Assembly: GCA_023079485.1 (NCBI GenBank)
Contig: CM041084.1
Span: forward strand, 134,632,792-134,696,791
DNA from: Archilochus colubris
Lineage: Eukaryota > Chordata > Aves > Apodiformes > Trochilidae
Length of the DNA: 64,000 nucleotides
Direction of reading: 5' to 3'
The notes below the pieces were generated by a model. That model was not told where the DNA came from, made no database searches, and saw nothing but the letters and a program-made list of their open reading frames with translations. Positions 10,799 to 22,980 of the stretch are shown one piece after another; position 1 is the first letter of the stretch; every line of letters begins with the position of its first letter. The translations under genes and the position numbers were made by a program.

Positions 10799-11251
10799 AT
10801 TTGATCAGGGGGAAGAAGCACCTCTCCTATGAAGCCAGGATGAGGGAGATGGGGCTGTTCAGCTTGGAGAAAGGAAGGCTCCAGGAAGACTTAAAAGTGA
10901 CCTTCCAGTATCTGAAGGGGCCTGCAGGAAGGCTGGAGATGAACTGTTTGCAAGGGCCTCATAGTGGTAGCAGAAGCAATTGTCTTAAATTAGACAAGAG
11001 TAGAATTAGACTGGATGTTAGGGAAAGGTTCTTTACCTTGAGGGTGAAACAGGTTGCCCAGGGAGATAGTTGAGGCCTCATCCCTGCAGATATTCAAGAT
11101 GATGCTTGATGAGGCTCTCATGAGGCTCTGAGCAACCTGATCTAGTTGAGGATGTCTCTACTTACTGCAGGGGTTTTGGACTAGATGACCTTTAGAGGTC
11201 CCTTCAACATAAATTATTCTGTGATTCTATGACTATGATTCTCTGATTCTG
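10799..11251 (+). repeat. CR1 LINE 3' fragment with ORF2 C-terminus, plus strand
   Basis: An open frame through about 11073 retains the CR1 ORF2 C-terminal signature: MIRG, LSYEARMREMGLFSLEKG, FQYLKG, RLDVRERFFTLRV. The 3' part follows with GGACTAGATGACCTTTAGAG and an extended tail of ATTCTGTG/ATTCTATG-like units to 11251. There is no reverse-transcriptase core and no start codon context, so it is a pseudogenic remnant of a 5'-truncated insertion. Confidence 0.93.
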
Positions 11252-14200
11252 CATCTTCTGTTTCATTAGCATTCTCTTTGGTACTAATTTTGTATTATTT
11301 TTTTCATTTTTATAAGAGAAATATGTAGTGATATTCATAGTAAAATCTAAAACTGCATTTCTTAGATAGTAATGTTTTCATAGGTGTTGCAGTATGGGGG
11401 GGGGTTCAAAGCATGGAGGATTTAGATTGGAGCCACAACTGGTTTCCCTGCTTCAGATTTCTTACAGCAATAAGAGCAAGTTTAAATTTAAAGTTCATTA
11501 ATGGTCTGAAGTATGGTAGGCTTTTATTATTTCAACAGATACTTATTTTTTAGCAGACTTGGATAATACTCCTCTCTAACCACCATTTCATTTCTACTAT
11601 CTTGACAGCTGGCTTTTTCTTTATGAAAATGTTAATATTAAGCAAATACATTAGTGAAACATACAAATATTTTTTTTTCAGAGCATAAACACAAGAAAAA
11701 AATGATAATGGAGATAAATGAGCATGGAGATAAATTGACCTTTCCAAGCTTTAAGCATAGAATGTCATGGAGACAAGAAGTTCATTGTGAAATATAAGTA
11801 TGCAGTACATGTTCTTACTAGCAATATAAGCAATATCAAAATTATTTCAGTACTTTTTCACCAAATGTTCTTATTAAATTACCTTTTAAGAAAGATCTCT
11901 TTTCTGGCAGCTAGTATGATCACTGTTGCATATACCAACTGATTTACATAGTAAGGTTTATTAATGAATGCAAGAGGTACATATTTTCCTTTTAGCTCTA
12001 CTTCCACATCAAATTACATCACATCATCACATAGAGAAATCTGGGCTTTAGGCATGTAGTATTTTAAAGCATATCTTTTATTTCTTTTTTAAGGTGGTAA
12101 CTTGCTTATTAGTATAGAGGCCTCAGGCATGAAAGAAGGGATTTCTCCTGAAAACCATTATACACAAAAGTGAATGAATACATGAAGGATACTTCACAGC
12201 CCCAAAGGGATAGTTGCATTCCATAAGATCAGGCCACAGGAATAGGTTTGTTGAATTTTGCCTATGTTTTTCTTATTTCCCTGAGGCTTTAATAAGTTGC
12301 TTTATAGAAGTGTATTTCTGTATTACTGGGGGAATAGGTAGTTGTGAATACATGAGTTCAGCATACATTGTGTCATACCCAAGTTAATAAGTATCTCTGA
12401 GGGTATTGTCGATATGCAAGTTGTGAAAATGACTGCAGAATTTGTGGACTGAACCAGATGTAAATCAGATCTCTCTCGTACAGCTATCAGTGTAAACATG
12501 GAAGCACAGAACTCCAAGCAGCAAATGAGATGGTTCCAGGAAGCTGGGTTAAAGCACTGACATGACACTTGAACTGCACTGATGGGGTGTTTGAACAAGC
12601 TACTTGAAAACTAGCTCATATATTTGCAAAGAAAGATGAGTAAATATATTTATGAGATTTCTACTATTTTAGTAAATAAGCATAATAAAAGAACACCAAG
12701 TTTAGTTTTAAAGTACCATGTTACAGACTCATAGAAATATGTCCTGGGTAATTCACAGAAGCAAATGCATCTGCAGCAGTAGAAATAGCAGATGTTGAAA
12801 AGAGTCTATTACTGTGCATAATGCAAAAGTATGGTCCTGATAATGCTTCATACTTGCTCTTCATATCTGTGAAATTAGGTAAATTTCTTTTTATACTGGG
12901 GGAAAATATTTATTTACTTGTTTACCTATTTATTTTTTAAATGTGATCCACAGAAATTGCTTCTCTAAACTTTATCTAATAATTCATATGTTCTCTTGAG
13001 ATTTCTCTCCATTTTACTTTGCAATGATTTGATGTTCAATGCAGTCTGAAGTTACTCATCTGTCCTGTTTGGTTTTTTTTTGTCTGATGATTGCGACAGA
13101 TTTTTTTTTTAGATCAGCTTTCTGAAAGAGTTTCTAACCTGCTCTGTATGTTAGTCCTAAGTCATCACAGCTAAAGGCAGTTTGGACATCACAAACTGTT
13201 GCTTTTTTACATCCATTTTTAATTCTAGAAAGATCTCAAACCTTATAGGTTCCTTGATCTGTTCAGAATTTATGACTAAGTAAAGATTTTTGTCCAACTA
13301 TAGTAGGCAAGACAAGAGCTTAGGCACATATGAATAATCATGTTCTGGGAATATCAAAGGGTATAGTCTGCTGTTATCATTGTTCCTTCTCTCCTTAGAG
13401 TGCTTACAGTCACAGTTAAATTCTGCCTTTTATTGAAAGTGCCAAGATGCCCTGGTGAGTGTTTTTCTAAAATTATTATTAATATTTCTTGGAATTTGAC
13501 TGCTCAGAATCTTTTGTAGCAGAATTTGTGTCCTTCAACATTCTGTGACTGTTTACATGAAAGAACCTTTTTTTCTTGAACTATGCAATTATAATAATAT
13601 TCAATATTTTCAAACGCATATAAGAGGAAGAGAAAGTAATAATGCAATAGAAGTAGCTTTATATGCAGTAATATTTATTAAGAAGGAATGTTATCTGATG
13701 GATATATTATGAGAGCCAGCAAAGTAGGCTTTCTGCAGTTATACAAATGCGGGGAAATAATTTCACATCTTTGTTTTGGCTCTCCTTTCCATTGCCTGTC
13801 TTATAAATCTAGAAGCTAAGCTTTTCAGAGTAAAACACGATGTCTTTGTTAGTGTACTTTAACTTTCGTGCTGTTATGTAACTCTGAAGTTTGGGATCTT
13901 CTTTGCAAACACAATGGAAAAAAGTAGCCATAACCTTAGCAACCTAGGGAGACTGGACCCTGTTGTTTTCTAAACTCCTTCTCAGAGAAGAGCCTTGGTG
14001 CAACTAGATCCAATCTTAGTGTCAGACCTGGCCCTTATGGAGAGAATGATTAAAATGCTACATTAAAAGGAAAATGCTTGACTGTCAGATACCCCTTAAA
14101 TGGATTAAGGTGAAAAGACACTCAAGATCCATATTTTAACATTAGCTTTAATTAGAATTATAGAAGGAATAACTCATTAAGACTTATACTTTGATTATCA

Positions 14201-14292
14201 CATATGCTCAGGCTACACAATCATAAAGGCTGATATTTTGATTATAAAAGTCACAATACATGTATGTTCAAGCTGTGTGACCTGGGAAAAAT
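11252..14292. other. Unique AT-rich DNA
   Basis: About 3 kb without recognised genes or transposons. It holds a G9 run near 11396-11404. At about 13526-13550 a CCTTCAACATTCTGTGACTG string slightly resembles a CR1 tail but has no supporting sequence upstream. Confidence 0.5.
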
Positions 14293-14332
14293 TGTGGTAG
14301 GCTTTGCATTACTTAATGATTTTAGGAAGGAC

Positions 14333-14369
14333 AAAAGAGAGAGAAAGAGAGAGAGAGAAAGAGAGAGAA
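14333..14369. repeat. (GA)n purine tract, 37 nt
   Basis: Uninterrupted purines made of GA units with AAAGA interruptions, inside the candidate LTR. Confidence 0.85.
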
Positions 14370-14493
14370 TAGGAGAAGAAAAGTTATAGACATAGATAAG
14401 AGAAAATCACCAGTCCTGAATCCAACATTGATTCAGCGAATGGGGGAGAGTTGGTGCTTGTGAAACTCCCAAAGCCCACCATCACAGTTCCTG

Positions 14494-14503
14494 CTTTTAT
14501 AGG
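14494..14503 (-). promoter_or_regulatory. TATA box CCTATAAAAG
   Basis: A near-ideal TATA sequence on the minus strand, preceded by GCTTAAGCAAAACAAACAGG. It is the main reason to suspect an LTR promoter here. Confidence 0.4.
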
Positions 14504-14754
14504 CCTGTTTGTTTTGCTTAAGCAATCAGTTCCCAATGGTAAGTAAGTGGGGTAACTCTGCCACCTCCAATCCTCCATCTTTATCTCTATTGTTGTCTCC
14601 ATATGCAGGCATTCTTTTCTAACGTTATTCCCATAGGCATCAAACAGTCCTCTGAAATGAAAATGAGGTTTTCTTCAAAGACTTTCAACAGTGTTTCAAC
14701 ACCACTTACTACAATAGACCCTGGGGGCTGGTGCCTCAGAATTAAACTACCCCA

Positions 14755-16598
14755 TCCTTTTTGCATAGTAGAGATGACTAAAGGACAGTGTTGAATTTAG
14801 ATTCAAAACCAATTGTCATCACTGAGGCAGAAAAACAAATTTATAAATCTGGAGCATTTCTAAGGTCTCTAAAGAGCAGATATGTATGAGAAGTAAAATG
14901 TGGTAAGTAGAAGTTGATGGGGAACACCATTTTCACAGTTTTGGAAGTCTCCAGAAACACCTTTTCCTCTCCTCAGCAATTACTGAATGCTGAACAAAAT
15001 GTAAAGTACAATTGCATGCTACTTGAAAGGTGTGAAGAGAGGGCCAAGCTGAAATTATTTAACATGAAACTATTGATTATTACAGCTATAGGAGGAAAAT
15101 ACCACAAAAACAAGCAACTTTACAACAAAAAATAATTACAGTGTGTATTACCATTAGATAATCTTACAGCCTTGAGTACAAGCAGAGGGATTCACTGAAA
15201 CATACAGGTTTTTAATATCTATGCAATAAGCAATGTGTAACAAAAGCTGTTTCTTTTGGGTTTGTAGACAAAAGGTAAACCTGATATTAATTTGTACTAC
15301 CTCAGCCTGGTTCTTAAAAATGTCATTGGCATTTGATATTTCAAGTAAAATATAATGATGTATTAACTTAAAGCACAATTTTGCTAGCTTGCAGGTGGTA
15401 AAATATTGATAGTTGTTGGTCTGCATGTAATCTGGCTGTCTATGATAATATAAGGGGTATTAATCCATAAGAATGTACATTTTCTTAGGCTTGTAACAAG
15501 TTGGAATAAGAGGTAGGAGTGTAGTCATTCCCCTGCCTTTCTTCTTGGTTCCACAAGAATGGGGTAGAGAAAACTGTCCAGACAGTAGATGTGCAATTGT
15601 GCTAAAGAAAACTTATGTACCTGGCTCTCAAAATGTTACCTGACTAAAATAATAATGTTCCCTTGAAAAACTTCTGAAACTTCTAAAGCTGAAAAATCAA
15701 CTAAAATACAGTAAGCATAACATTCTAGATTTATCTTTCCAATCTTGCCTTTTGTTATCAGCAGTAAGAGAAGTATTACATGATGGTTATTTGTCAATAA
15801 CTATAACATTACCATCTTCTTGCTAATTTTGTCACCACGGATGGTATGTTACATGTACTGTACCATGTAAGATTTCTTCTCTGTGATAAAAGATAACTTC
15901 TCTTGGTAAAGCTCTGACAAAATCTCTTTTAGCATTTTAATGAGTAGATGCTGACCTCTGTAAAGTAGCTGGAGCTGGATATTATAGTCTTCTCTGTCCA
16001 ACAGTTTTAAAACAAAAAAAAATTACATTAAAATATCCTTTCATTTGTTTTTCTTCTTTCAATTTTTTCCCTTCTTCTTAATCTCAGCCTAGATAATTAA
16101 ATAATGTAAAGCCTAGGAAATGTATGGACCCAAAAGTCTTGGCTGGTAAATATTTGTCTTCTAATGATACATCTTCTTGAGTTGTATTCTGTTAGTAAGG
16201 TAAAGTATGTATGTAGTAAGTCTAAAAAGAAATTGAAGCAGTACTTAGTAATACTTTAATGGACTTGAGACCATCGTTTGGGTACAAGCAGAACAAAGTG
16301 ACCCAGCTCATTACTTCTGCTACTTCTTACTTTACTATTCTGTGATTGCCCACTAGTTTCTATCTTCAAAAAGTTCTGTGATATTTAAGATTACATTCTG
16401 AAAGCTCCTGAGGTTCTTAAGCCATTTTTGTGGACATGATTGAGGTAAAATCCATCTAGCTGAAGCTGAATAGCTTGATGACTACCTGATCTCAAAATTT
16501 ATTTAAGGTCTCTAAGCATGGTATTTCCCTACCTATTAACTTCTGTGAAGCCTAGTACTGTGTGAGAACAGTTCATCACAAAGCACAGGAGATAAAGT
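14755..16598. other. Unique AT-rich DNA, no feature seen
   Basis: No recognised transposon. Open frames at 14914-15135 and 15154-15426 have no identifiable domain and are of chance length for this composition. Confidence 0.5.
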
Positions 16599-16616
16599 AA
16601 TTTTTACGTAAAAATT
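16599..16616. repeat. 18-bp perfect palindrome centred on ACGT
   Basis: AATTTTTACGTAAAAATT equals its own reverse complement with no spacer. It is AT-rich, so chance is a fair explanation. Confidence 0.9.
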
Positions 16617-19600
16617 CAGTGTATAATAAAGGTGATGCCAGTCCTTTCCAGTTTTTACACAGCAACTATAGGCCATTAACACTTACTTGAAATACAGAAG
16701 AGTTAGTTTATTTTTTAGAAATCAAAAAGTTTAATTTTTAAGTCAGAAAAAATATCTGTAGTGAGATTAAAGCTGATATTTTTATCTTGCATGATTATCT
16801 CTGTAGGTCAAAGGTGCCTAAGGCCCAGAGCAACTTCAGTCTTGAGGCTCTTCTCTGTTTTTCCATGTTTGTTGGTACATTCCAGTCTTTTGGAGGAAGG
16901 TAATCTGTTTTGAATTAGCATTGTCCTTTCATTATCTGATCATTTCACATTCTGTCTTGAGCAGAATATGAACCTCGAGCAATATTCAAATTCAATCAGA
17001 TTTTACAACTAAGGATGTTTGACTGGTTTGCAGACGAGGTAAAACAAATGCCACAGTGACCCTTGTGACTTGCAGCTGATCCGATCAGATGGTAGTTTAT
17101 TTTAGAAACTGAAAAAAATATGGGTTTATAAATGAAATTTGAAACTTGTCTTAGAGCTTGCATTTCATGCCTTATCACTGTAAATAACTAAGCCTACCAA
17201 GGAGAAAGTAGACTGCCTTTACCACTGCATATTTGGGATCTGCACATATAAATAAACACCCAGTGATCTACTATGCGACATGGCTGCTTGTTCATGTAGA
17301 ACAAAACACATTTCTGAGTGGTCGTGCCTGCTAAAAAAAAAAAATGAAATCAAGAGCTTAATATGTAATTCTGGGTATTAGCAGCAAAATAGAAGTCGTT
17401 TGTAGCAGTAATTAATTTCACATACTAAGGTGTCTTCAGACTATGCAGATATAAGAGATGTGGAAAACATGGTCTGATTATGGTTTGATTATTTCTGTAT
17501 CTATGTATGTGTCTACATCTGTTATAGTCAAACACAAAAGATTAGATACTTGTACTGAAAAACTGAAATCATTAGAATAATCTTAAGGTTTTACAGGCTT
17601 ATGTACACCAGCACACAAGAAAAACTGTAAGAGGAAAAATAAATTTTTATCCATTTGTCTGCCACTCATGTTTGTATTCTATTGTAAATATATTATGAAC
17701 ATATTGCTTCACAAGACTTGAAACACCAAAAAATCTTGAACTGTCTCCTCAGCCAAACTTCTAATATTTACATTCTTTAAATGTTAGCATGAAGGGTAGC
17801 ATGAATAAAGGACAATTTTCTTTCTACAAATGTAGGATATAATCTGTATCCTTGTTTCAAGGATCTGTTTGTCTATACAATGCAAGGAGACCTGTAGGCC
17901 ACAGAATCCACTCCACATCTGCCTGACACTAAAATTTATTCCCCTACAGACCATTAGTAGGTTCAGACCAGGCCATTAATTCTTTCATTGCTCACAGTTT
18001 GAACATTAGTATTCTACTCAAATATATAAACATCTCTCAAGTGAAATGAAGCAAATTTGAGCTTCCCCTTCAAAATTAGATGCTGTTTGGCAAATACAAT
18101 CCTCATTTGCTTGGTAGAATCGTTCCCTACTAACAAGCTGATTTTGCATTTGCACACTATTTAAATAGTCTATCATTATAAGAAATCTCCTTGTAGAGTG
18201 ACTAATATGGATGTTTCTTCTGTTGGGGAAACAGTGCAGAAATATACAGATTGTGAGCAATCCTGACTTACTTCATCTTAGGCTACAGTGAGTTAATGGT
18301 TATTGAGACCTAGTTACAGGTTTCTAAAAATGAGCTAATGGGAAAGAGATTAATAATTGGCAGCAGAAGAGAAAAATAATTATGTGAGAAGAGTGGTTCC
18401 ATGAGAATGGAATGTGTAATTGGAATACAAAGCCACTTGCATGATATGATTGTGTAAACAAGGCTTCTCTATATAAGTGAGTGCAAATAATTAATAAACA
18501 ATTTCATACGATCATATTGATGTGTACATGGAATCCTTAAGCCTCCGCAGACTTTTTTCCCACATTCTTCCTAGCAGCATGCTTGATATCCATATAAGTT
18601 ATGCATGTTACAACATGCATAAATTTTTTCTGTTGCATCTGTAATTCACAGGACATGATTCTTGGTTACACAATGGCCATTGGATGTGATGCTGAAACTA
18701 AAAATGGAGTCTTCAGGTTTATGTATTTTATATTATACAAACCTAAAGTTTCACATGAATTACTTCAATAGCATAGTGCAAAGAATTTTAGTGTAGATTA
18801 AAATCAAATCCATGATGTTTTTAGAAATTTACTGTTACTTGGTTGTTGTTGTTTTTGAGTTCTACTCTTCATTTTCATCTTCAGCAACAAGCAAGTCAGT
18901 GACTTAGTGTCACTAAAACCTGCTGTGAAGAGGAGTTTTGTTGTTTGGTAGCAAACCTAATGGTACCCCTTGATGTATGTCTGTAGTGAATTCAAAAAAC
19001 CTGAAGAAAACCTGTATTCTCACCAACTGTCTTTTCTATGTTCTTATACTTTGAAGTTATCTTAGAAACAAGTCTTCTAGGTCTATATACAAACTAGTCA
19101 CATTAACTGCTATGACAGTTTCAGTAAGCACTGAACAAGCCCTAGTCTTTTAAAATTAAGAATGGAAAAAATACAGCTAATAGAAACAGCATTTAAATCT
19201 TAGCTTACCTATTTGCAGGTCAGACGTGTAGTCACTCTTTTCATAAGGTGAAAATACTTTCCATTAAAATACTTTTTTTACGTTTAACTTTTCCAACATG
19301 TTAATACTTCTCACAAAATTGCATTCTTGTTTTTTGACAGCTCTCCTTAATATTTTCCAGGTATGAACATTTCCAGATTTGACCCATTTCTCTGGGGTCA
19401 TGGTCTGACCTAAAAATTCTCCTTTCTCTTGAACACAAGGGAGAAGCTTGATGTGTTCTTTTTGGTTTCACTTTGATCCTTGCCTTTTTTTAGCATCAGT
19501 GATGGTACTGAACTATATTTATGATGTTGGTTATAACCACATTCTTTTATGATCCTGAAGCACTTTCCTGACAATATGTTCTCAGAAATATTGAAGATAT

Positions 19601-20429
19601 TTAATATGCTTTTTACCTTTAGCAACATTGTCTTGATATTCTTCCAGTAGCAATGGTTCTGTATCTGTATTTATTTCAGAACAACAATAATGTCCAGAAA
19701 TGGAGCTATGCATTGTAGTTAAATTAATCAGTACTACAGTCAGGGACAGAACAATTTAAAAAGACAGAATTTTGAATGGAATTAACTGAAACTTTAAAAT
19801 TCAGATTTCTTGTCAAGATTTTGAGCTGCTGGTTCACTCCAAGTACAGGCAACAAAGGAGATGAGCTGACTATTTTCTCCATAGTAGAACTCCTACTTTT
19901 AGAAGCAAAATCAAAATAATTTTGACCTTCGCAAAGTAATGGGTCTTGTTTGACTTCATTTTAAGTGTGTCGAAACTACTTTTAGATTAAGGGGTTCACC
20001 GGCTTGAATGCTGTATTAGCTATAGCAATAAAGCAATACCTATGTTTTCAGCCTTCATCTTTTTTATTACTGGTATTCTTTTTTTCTTTTGAGTTGATTT
20101 TACAAAAAAATCCAAAAAACAACCCACTTTCTTGGTTATTAGTGCAAATTAATAAACACACCACAAGTAACCCCATAGCTTTTTAAAATTCTAGCACTTC
20201 AGAAAATAGCCCTAATTACTCAATTTAGCAGCCACTTTTGCCAACGCAAGAAGGTAGAAGTGTAGTATCTCTGTCTCTCAGTAAAGATGAAGCAATGATA
20301 CCCGTTACGTTTTGAGATAAGACAATGCTTATGTTTTAATAAGGTTGTTTATTCTGTTGACATCTGAAGGCATAATTTCTCTGATTTTCTTCATCAGGCT
20401 TGTGTTTCTATACCCCATGTATTGTCAAG
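16617..20429. other. Unique AT-rich DNA, no feature seen
   Basis: About 3.8 kb without a recognised repeat or gene. An A/C-rich stretch lies at 20102-20125. Small open frames (18018-18260, 19410-19628, 20004-20186) lack protein features. Confidence 0.5.
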
Positions 20430-20790
20430 TGGATGTATAACATCCCAGTGGCATAGCTTTCCCATAGCCATTAATTTGCATTTCAAAGATAACAGCAGAG
20501 AAAGCATCTAATGTATAAATTACTTCTGCTCATTAGAAAATCTTTGTTTTAGTTGATTTGTAGTGTTCCAAATTACACATGCTGAACCTACAGAAGTGCC
20601 CCTGCTGCATTTAATCAGATATGGACTTATTTGCTGTTATTTAAAAGGCTTGGATTATTCGCTGCCCTTAGGTGTTTCTGAATTGTTAACATTTATCCAA
20701 CAGATTTGGCACAGAGCATCTGTTTACTGATTTCTCTCTGTTTAAAGATACTGTAATAGATCCACAGAATTGAAAATTTATGATTCAAAT
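20430..20790. other. Possible conserved non-coding block
   Basis: Complex sequence without simple repeats. It carries CCATTAATTTGCATTTC, which combines a TAAT homeodomain core with a perfect POU octamer ATTTGCAT (20474-20481), plus further TAAT cores. This style is common in vertebrate developmental enhancers. Conservation was not tested. Confidence 0.25.
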
Positions 20791-21635
20791 GCCATAATAT
20801 GCATATAAAATGCATGCAATAGTTCACAGAAACAATGTATTTTTGAAAATAGAAAAATAATTGACACATTTATCTAGATATTAATCATGCTGAAGTTCCA
20901 GTCTTTAAAGAATTTCTCTACTTAGAATTCAAAGCATAATATTGTACAAGTCTGTTTCATATGCTGAAGTCTATGTTTCCATAGTTCCAGAACATGGAAG
21001 AACTTCAAAATTAAACTTCAAATTTGAAAGTTGATATATTATTATTTGATTTTTTAATGCCAGAGGAATAAAAAGGGACATTTACCACTAACAAATGCTT
21101 CAAGTAAAATGTTATCTGAACACCTTCACACTGTGAACTGAAAATTCACATACTCAAATTTGAAGTAATTAATGGTAAGATTTAACTAAAATATTTCAAC
21201 TTTAGAAACTACAAAAGCAATGAAGCCGTACTCAAAGATCATTCAGATTTGTAGAGTCATTGCTTTTTTTTTTAATGGCTTTTGGAGAAGTCTCACATTT
21301 ACTTAGTAGGACATCTCACTGAACATAGAACTAAACTATAAGTCACACCATGTTTTGGTACTATAGGAGTGCTGCATTAATTTATATAAATTTATATTGA
21401 TTATGATAAACTTGTAGTCCTTACATGATATACACCAGATAAATTATGAATTAAGAATGAAATTATTATTATTATTTTTCCTCTATTATTGATAACCGAC
21501 TTTCTTGATACAGTAGTTGACAATGGAAACTAATTGTGCTTGACCTAAACACTCTTAACTACGCCATGTTGCATTCTTTGTTAAACTCATAACACCAGAA
21601 TATATCATAGTTTATGTTCAAATGATGGATACTGA
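20791..21635. other. Unique AT-rich DNA, no feature seen
   Basis: No recognised repeat or gene. Short ATT repeats near 21462-21477. Confidence 0.5.
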
Positions 21636-21875
21636 CTGGTGCTCCCAGTTTGGTGTCATCCATGAAACTTATGAGATTTTAATTGGTCACACCCATGATA
21701 ATAAAGTAAAATTGTATTAGCCCCAGTACTGGGATGTCTCTAGGGAGTGGGTGGCAACTGAGCTTTGTATCACAAGTCATGGAATCATTCTGTCCACTTC
21801 ACAGCCCATCTAACCAAAGTTTATCTAAACATTTTGACTGTAAGGGGAGTCATGAGAGATCTAAGTCTGCTTAGG
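21636..21875 (-). repeat. Ancient CR1 fragment from the reverse-transcriptase region, minus strand
   Basis: The plus strand reads like antisense CR1 ORF2 downstream of the catalytic region: CCCAGTTTGGTGTCATCC, then GCCCCAGTACTGGGATG, GGCAACTGAGCTTTGT, CCACTTCACAGCCCATCTAA and GGGAGTCATGAGAGA. The order is right and the spacing fits, but substitutions and deletions are many. It lies further 5' in the element than the other copies here and lacks the 3' tail, so it is probably among the oldest insertions in the window. Confidence 0.7.
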
Positions 21876-22654
21876 TCTGATCAGATCCAAGCATCTTTTT
21901 TACTTTGTTGCTTCCAATATTTAGTCTTATATGAAATGCCCTATTTCTGCCTCTGCACTCCTTCTTTAGTCCAATAGTTTACTGGTTAGAAAACATCTGG
22001 AGAGACAGATGATCTTCTTCCTAGAGAAAATGTGTTTTCCAGATGTATTTTCTACATTGCAAGATAATACCCCAAAGCAGTGGGAGAAGGGTGGTTATTT
22101 TTATTCTTTCTGAAGAAAGAATTAATTCAGTATTCAGTATTCATCTAGTTAGCAAAAGATGTCACTATATAGCATTACAGACATCACACCCTGTAACAGA
22201 GATATGTGGGTTTCAGCCATTATCCCAGTGCATATATAGAATTAGATGTTTAAATACTTATTTCAGGGAGGAGTAAAGTATCAATATTCCCTTGCAGGTG
22301 AGTCACTGGTCTTCCCAGTATGTATGCAATGAGAAGTGGAGAAGGAGAGCTCAAGGGAACTGTACTTACATGAAGCCAAGACTTCATAGTATTTTGAAAA
22401 ACTTTAATTTCTACACTCTGTTTGAAGATGAAGCTTTCTTTTCTAAGGAGTTGTAGACCTCGACTAACCTAGCAGAAGATTCCTAGATCTCCTTTTGCAG
22501 GTAAAGGAATACAGTGGGCAACGTCTGCTGATACTTGGAAAGGGCACTCGCAAAAGACATTGCATGCAGTATCACACCTCCTTTCTTAGTAGTAACAGGT
22601 GATTTCCAGGCTTCATAGATAAAGACAATTATATAAATATAATTTTGTCACAAA
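21876..22654. other. Unique AT-rich DNA, no feature seen
   Basis: No recognised gene or transposon. A short CAGTATT repeat lies near 22129-22142. Confidence 0.5.
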
Positions 22655-22861
22655 AAGTCATGGAATGGCTAGGGTTGGAAAGGACCTTAAAGATCATCTA
22701 GATCCAACCCTCCTCCTATGGGCAGGGACACCTACCACTAGATCAGGTTGCTTAGAGACTCATCCAACCTGCCTCTGAATGCAGCCATGGATGGAGCTTC
22801 CATCCTGTACAATTGTGTACTATGTTGATGCCTAAAGATATTCTTGGTCTACTTAAAACCT
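22655..22861 (-). repeat. CR1 LINE 3' end, minus strand
   Basis: Antisense CR1: the 3' end is on the left (TCATGGAATGGCTAGGGTTG), followed by CCTTAAAGATCATCTAGATC, GGGCAGGGACACC, GATCAGGTTGCTTAGAGAC and CATCCAACCTGCC. The right limit is soft, near the TCTACTTAAAACC block. Confidence 0.9.
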
Positions 22862-22953
22862 TTATTATATTTGGAAGATAGAAGGTGAGTTCACATCAGC
22901 TTAATCAAAAGGTAGAATATAATTATAAAAATGATTATAAAAATATAAATGTT

Positions 22954-22980
22954 CTTTAGTACACTTTGAGTGTACTAAAG
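22954..22980. repeat. Perfect 12-bp inverted repeat with 3-nt loop
   Basis: CTTTAGTACACT, loop TTG, AGTGTACTAAAG. Every base of the 12-bp stem pairs. It lies 93 bases beyond the CR1 edge in otherwise AT-rich DNA. Only 27 nt long, so too short for a microRNA precursor. Confidence 0.93.

Larger units (their letters stand above)
14293..14754 (-). mobile_element. Candidate LTR of another ERV family, minus strand
   Basis: Possible LTR with ends TGTGGTAG... and ...CTACCCCA, which are inverted repeats of each other with one mismatch over 8 bp. On the minus strand a strong TATA box CCTATAAAAG (14494-14503) lies about 250 bases from the 5' end and 207 from the 3' end, a normal U3 / R-U5 division. A purine tract (14333-14369) falls in the would-be U5. 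Against it: no flanking duplication was found and no AATAAA follows the TATA. The outer limits are guesses. Confidence 0.4.

Noticed and set aside
10801..11073. 90-residue open frame
   Set aside because: It is the C-terminal remnant of CR1 ORF2 in a 5'-truncated copy, without a catalytic domain.
13526..13550. CR1-like tail CCTTCAACATTCTGTGACTG
   Set aside because: No CR1 sequence upstream and only a partial tail match.
16336..16350. ATTCTGTGATTG string like a CR1 tail
   Set aside because: Flanks do not resemble CR1; a single octamer is expected by chance.
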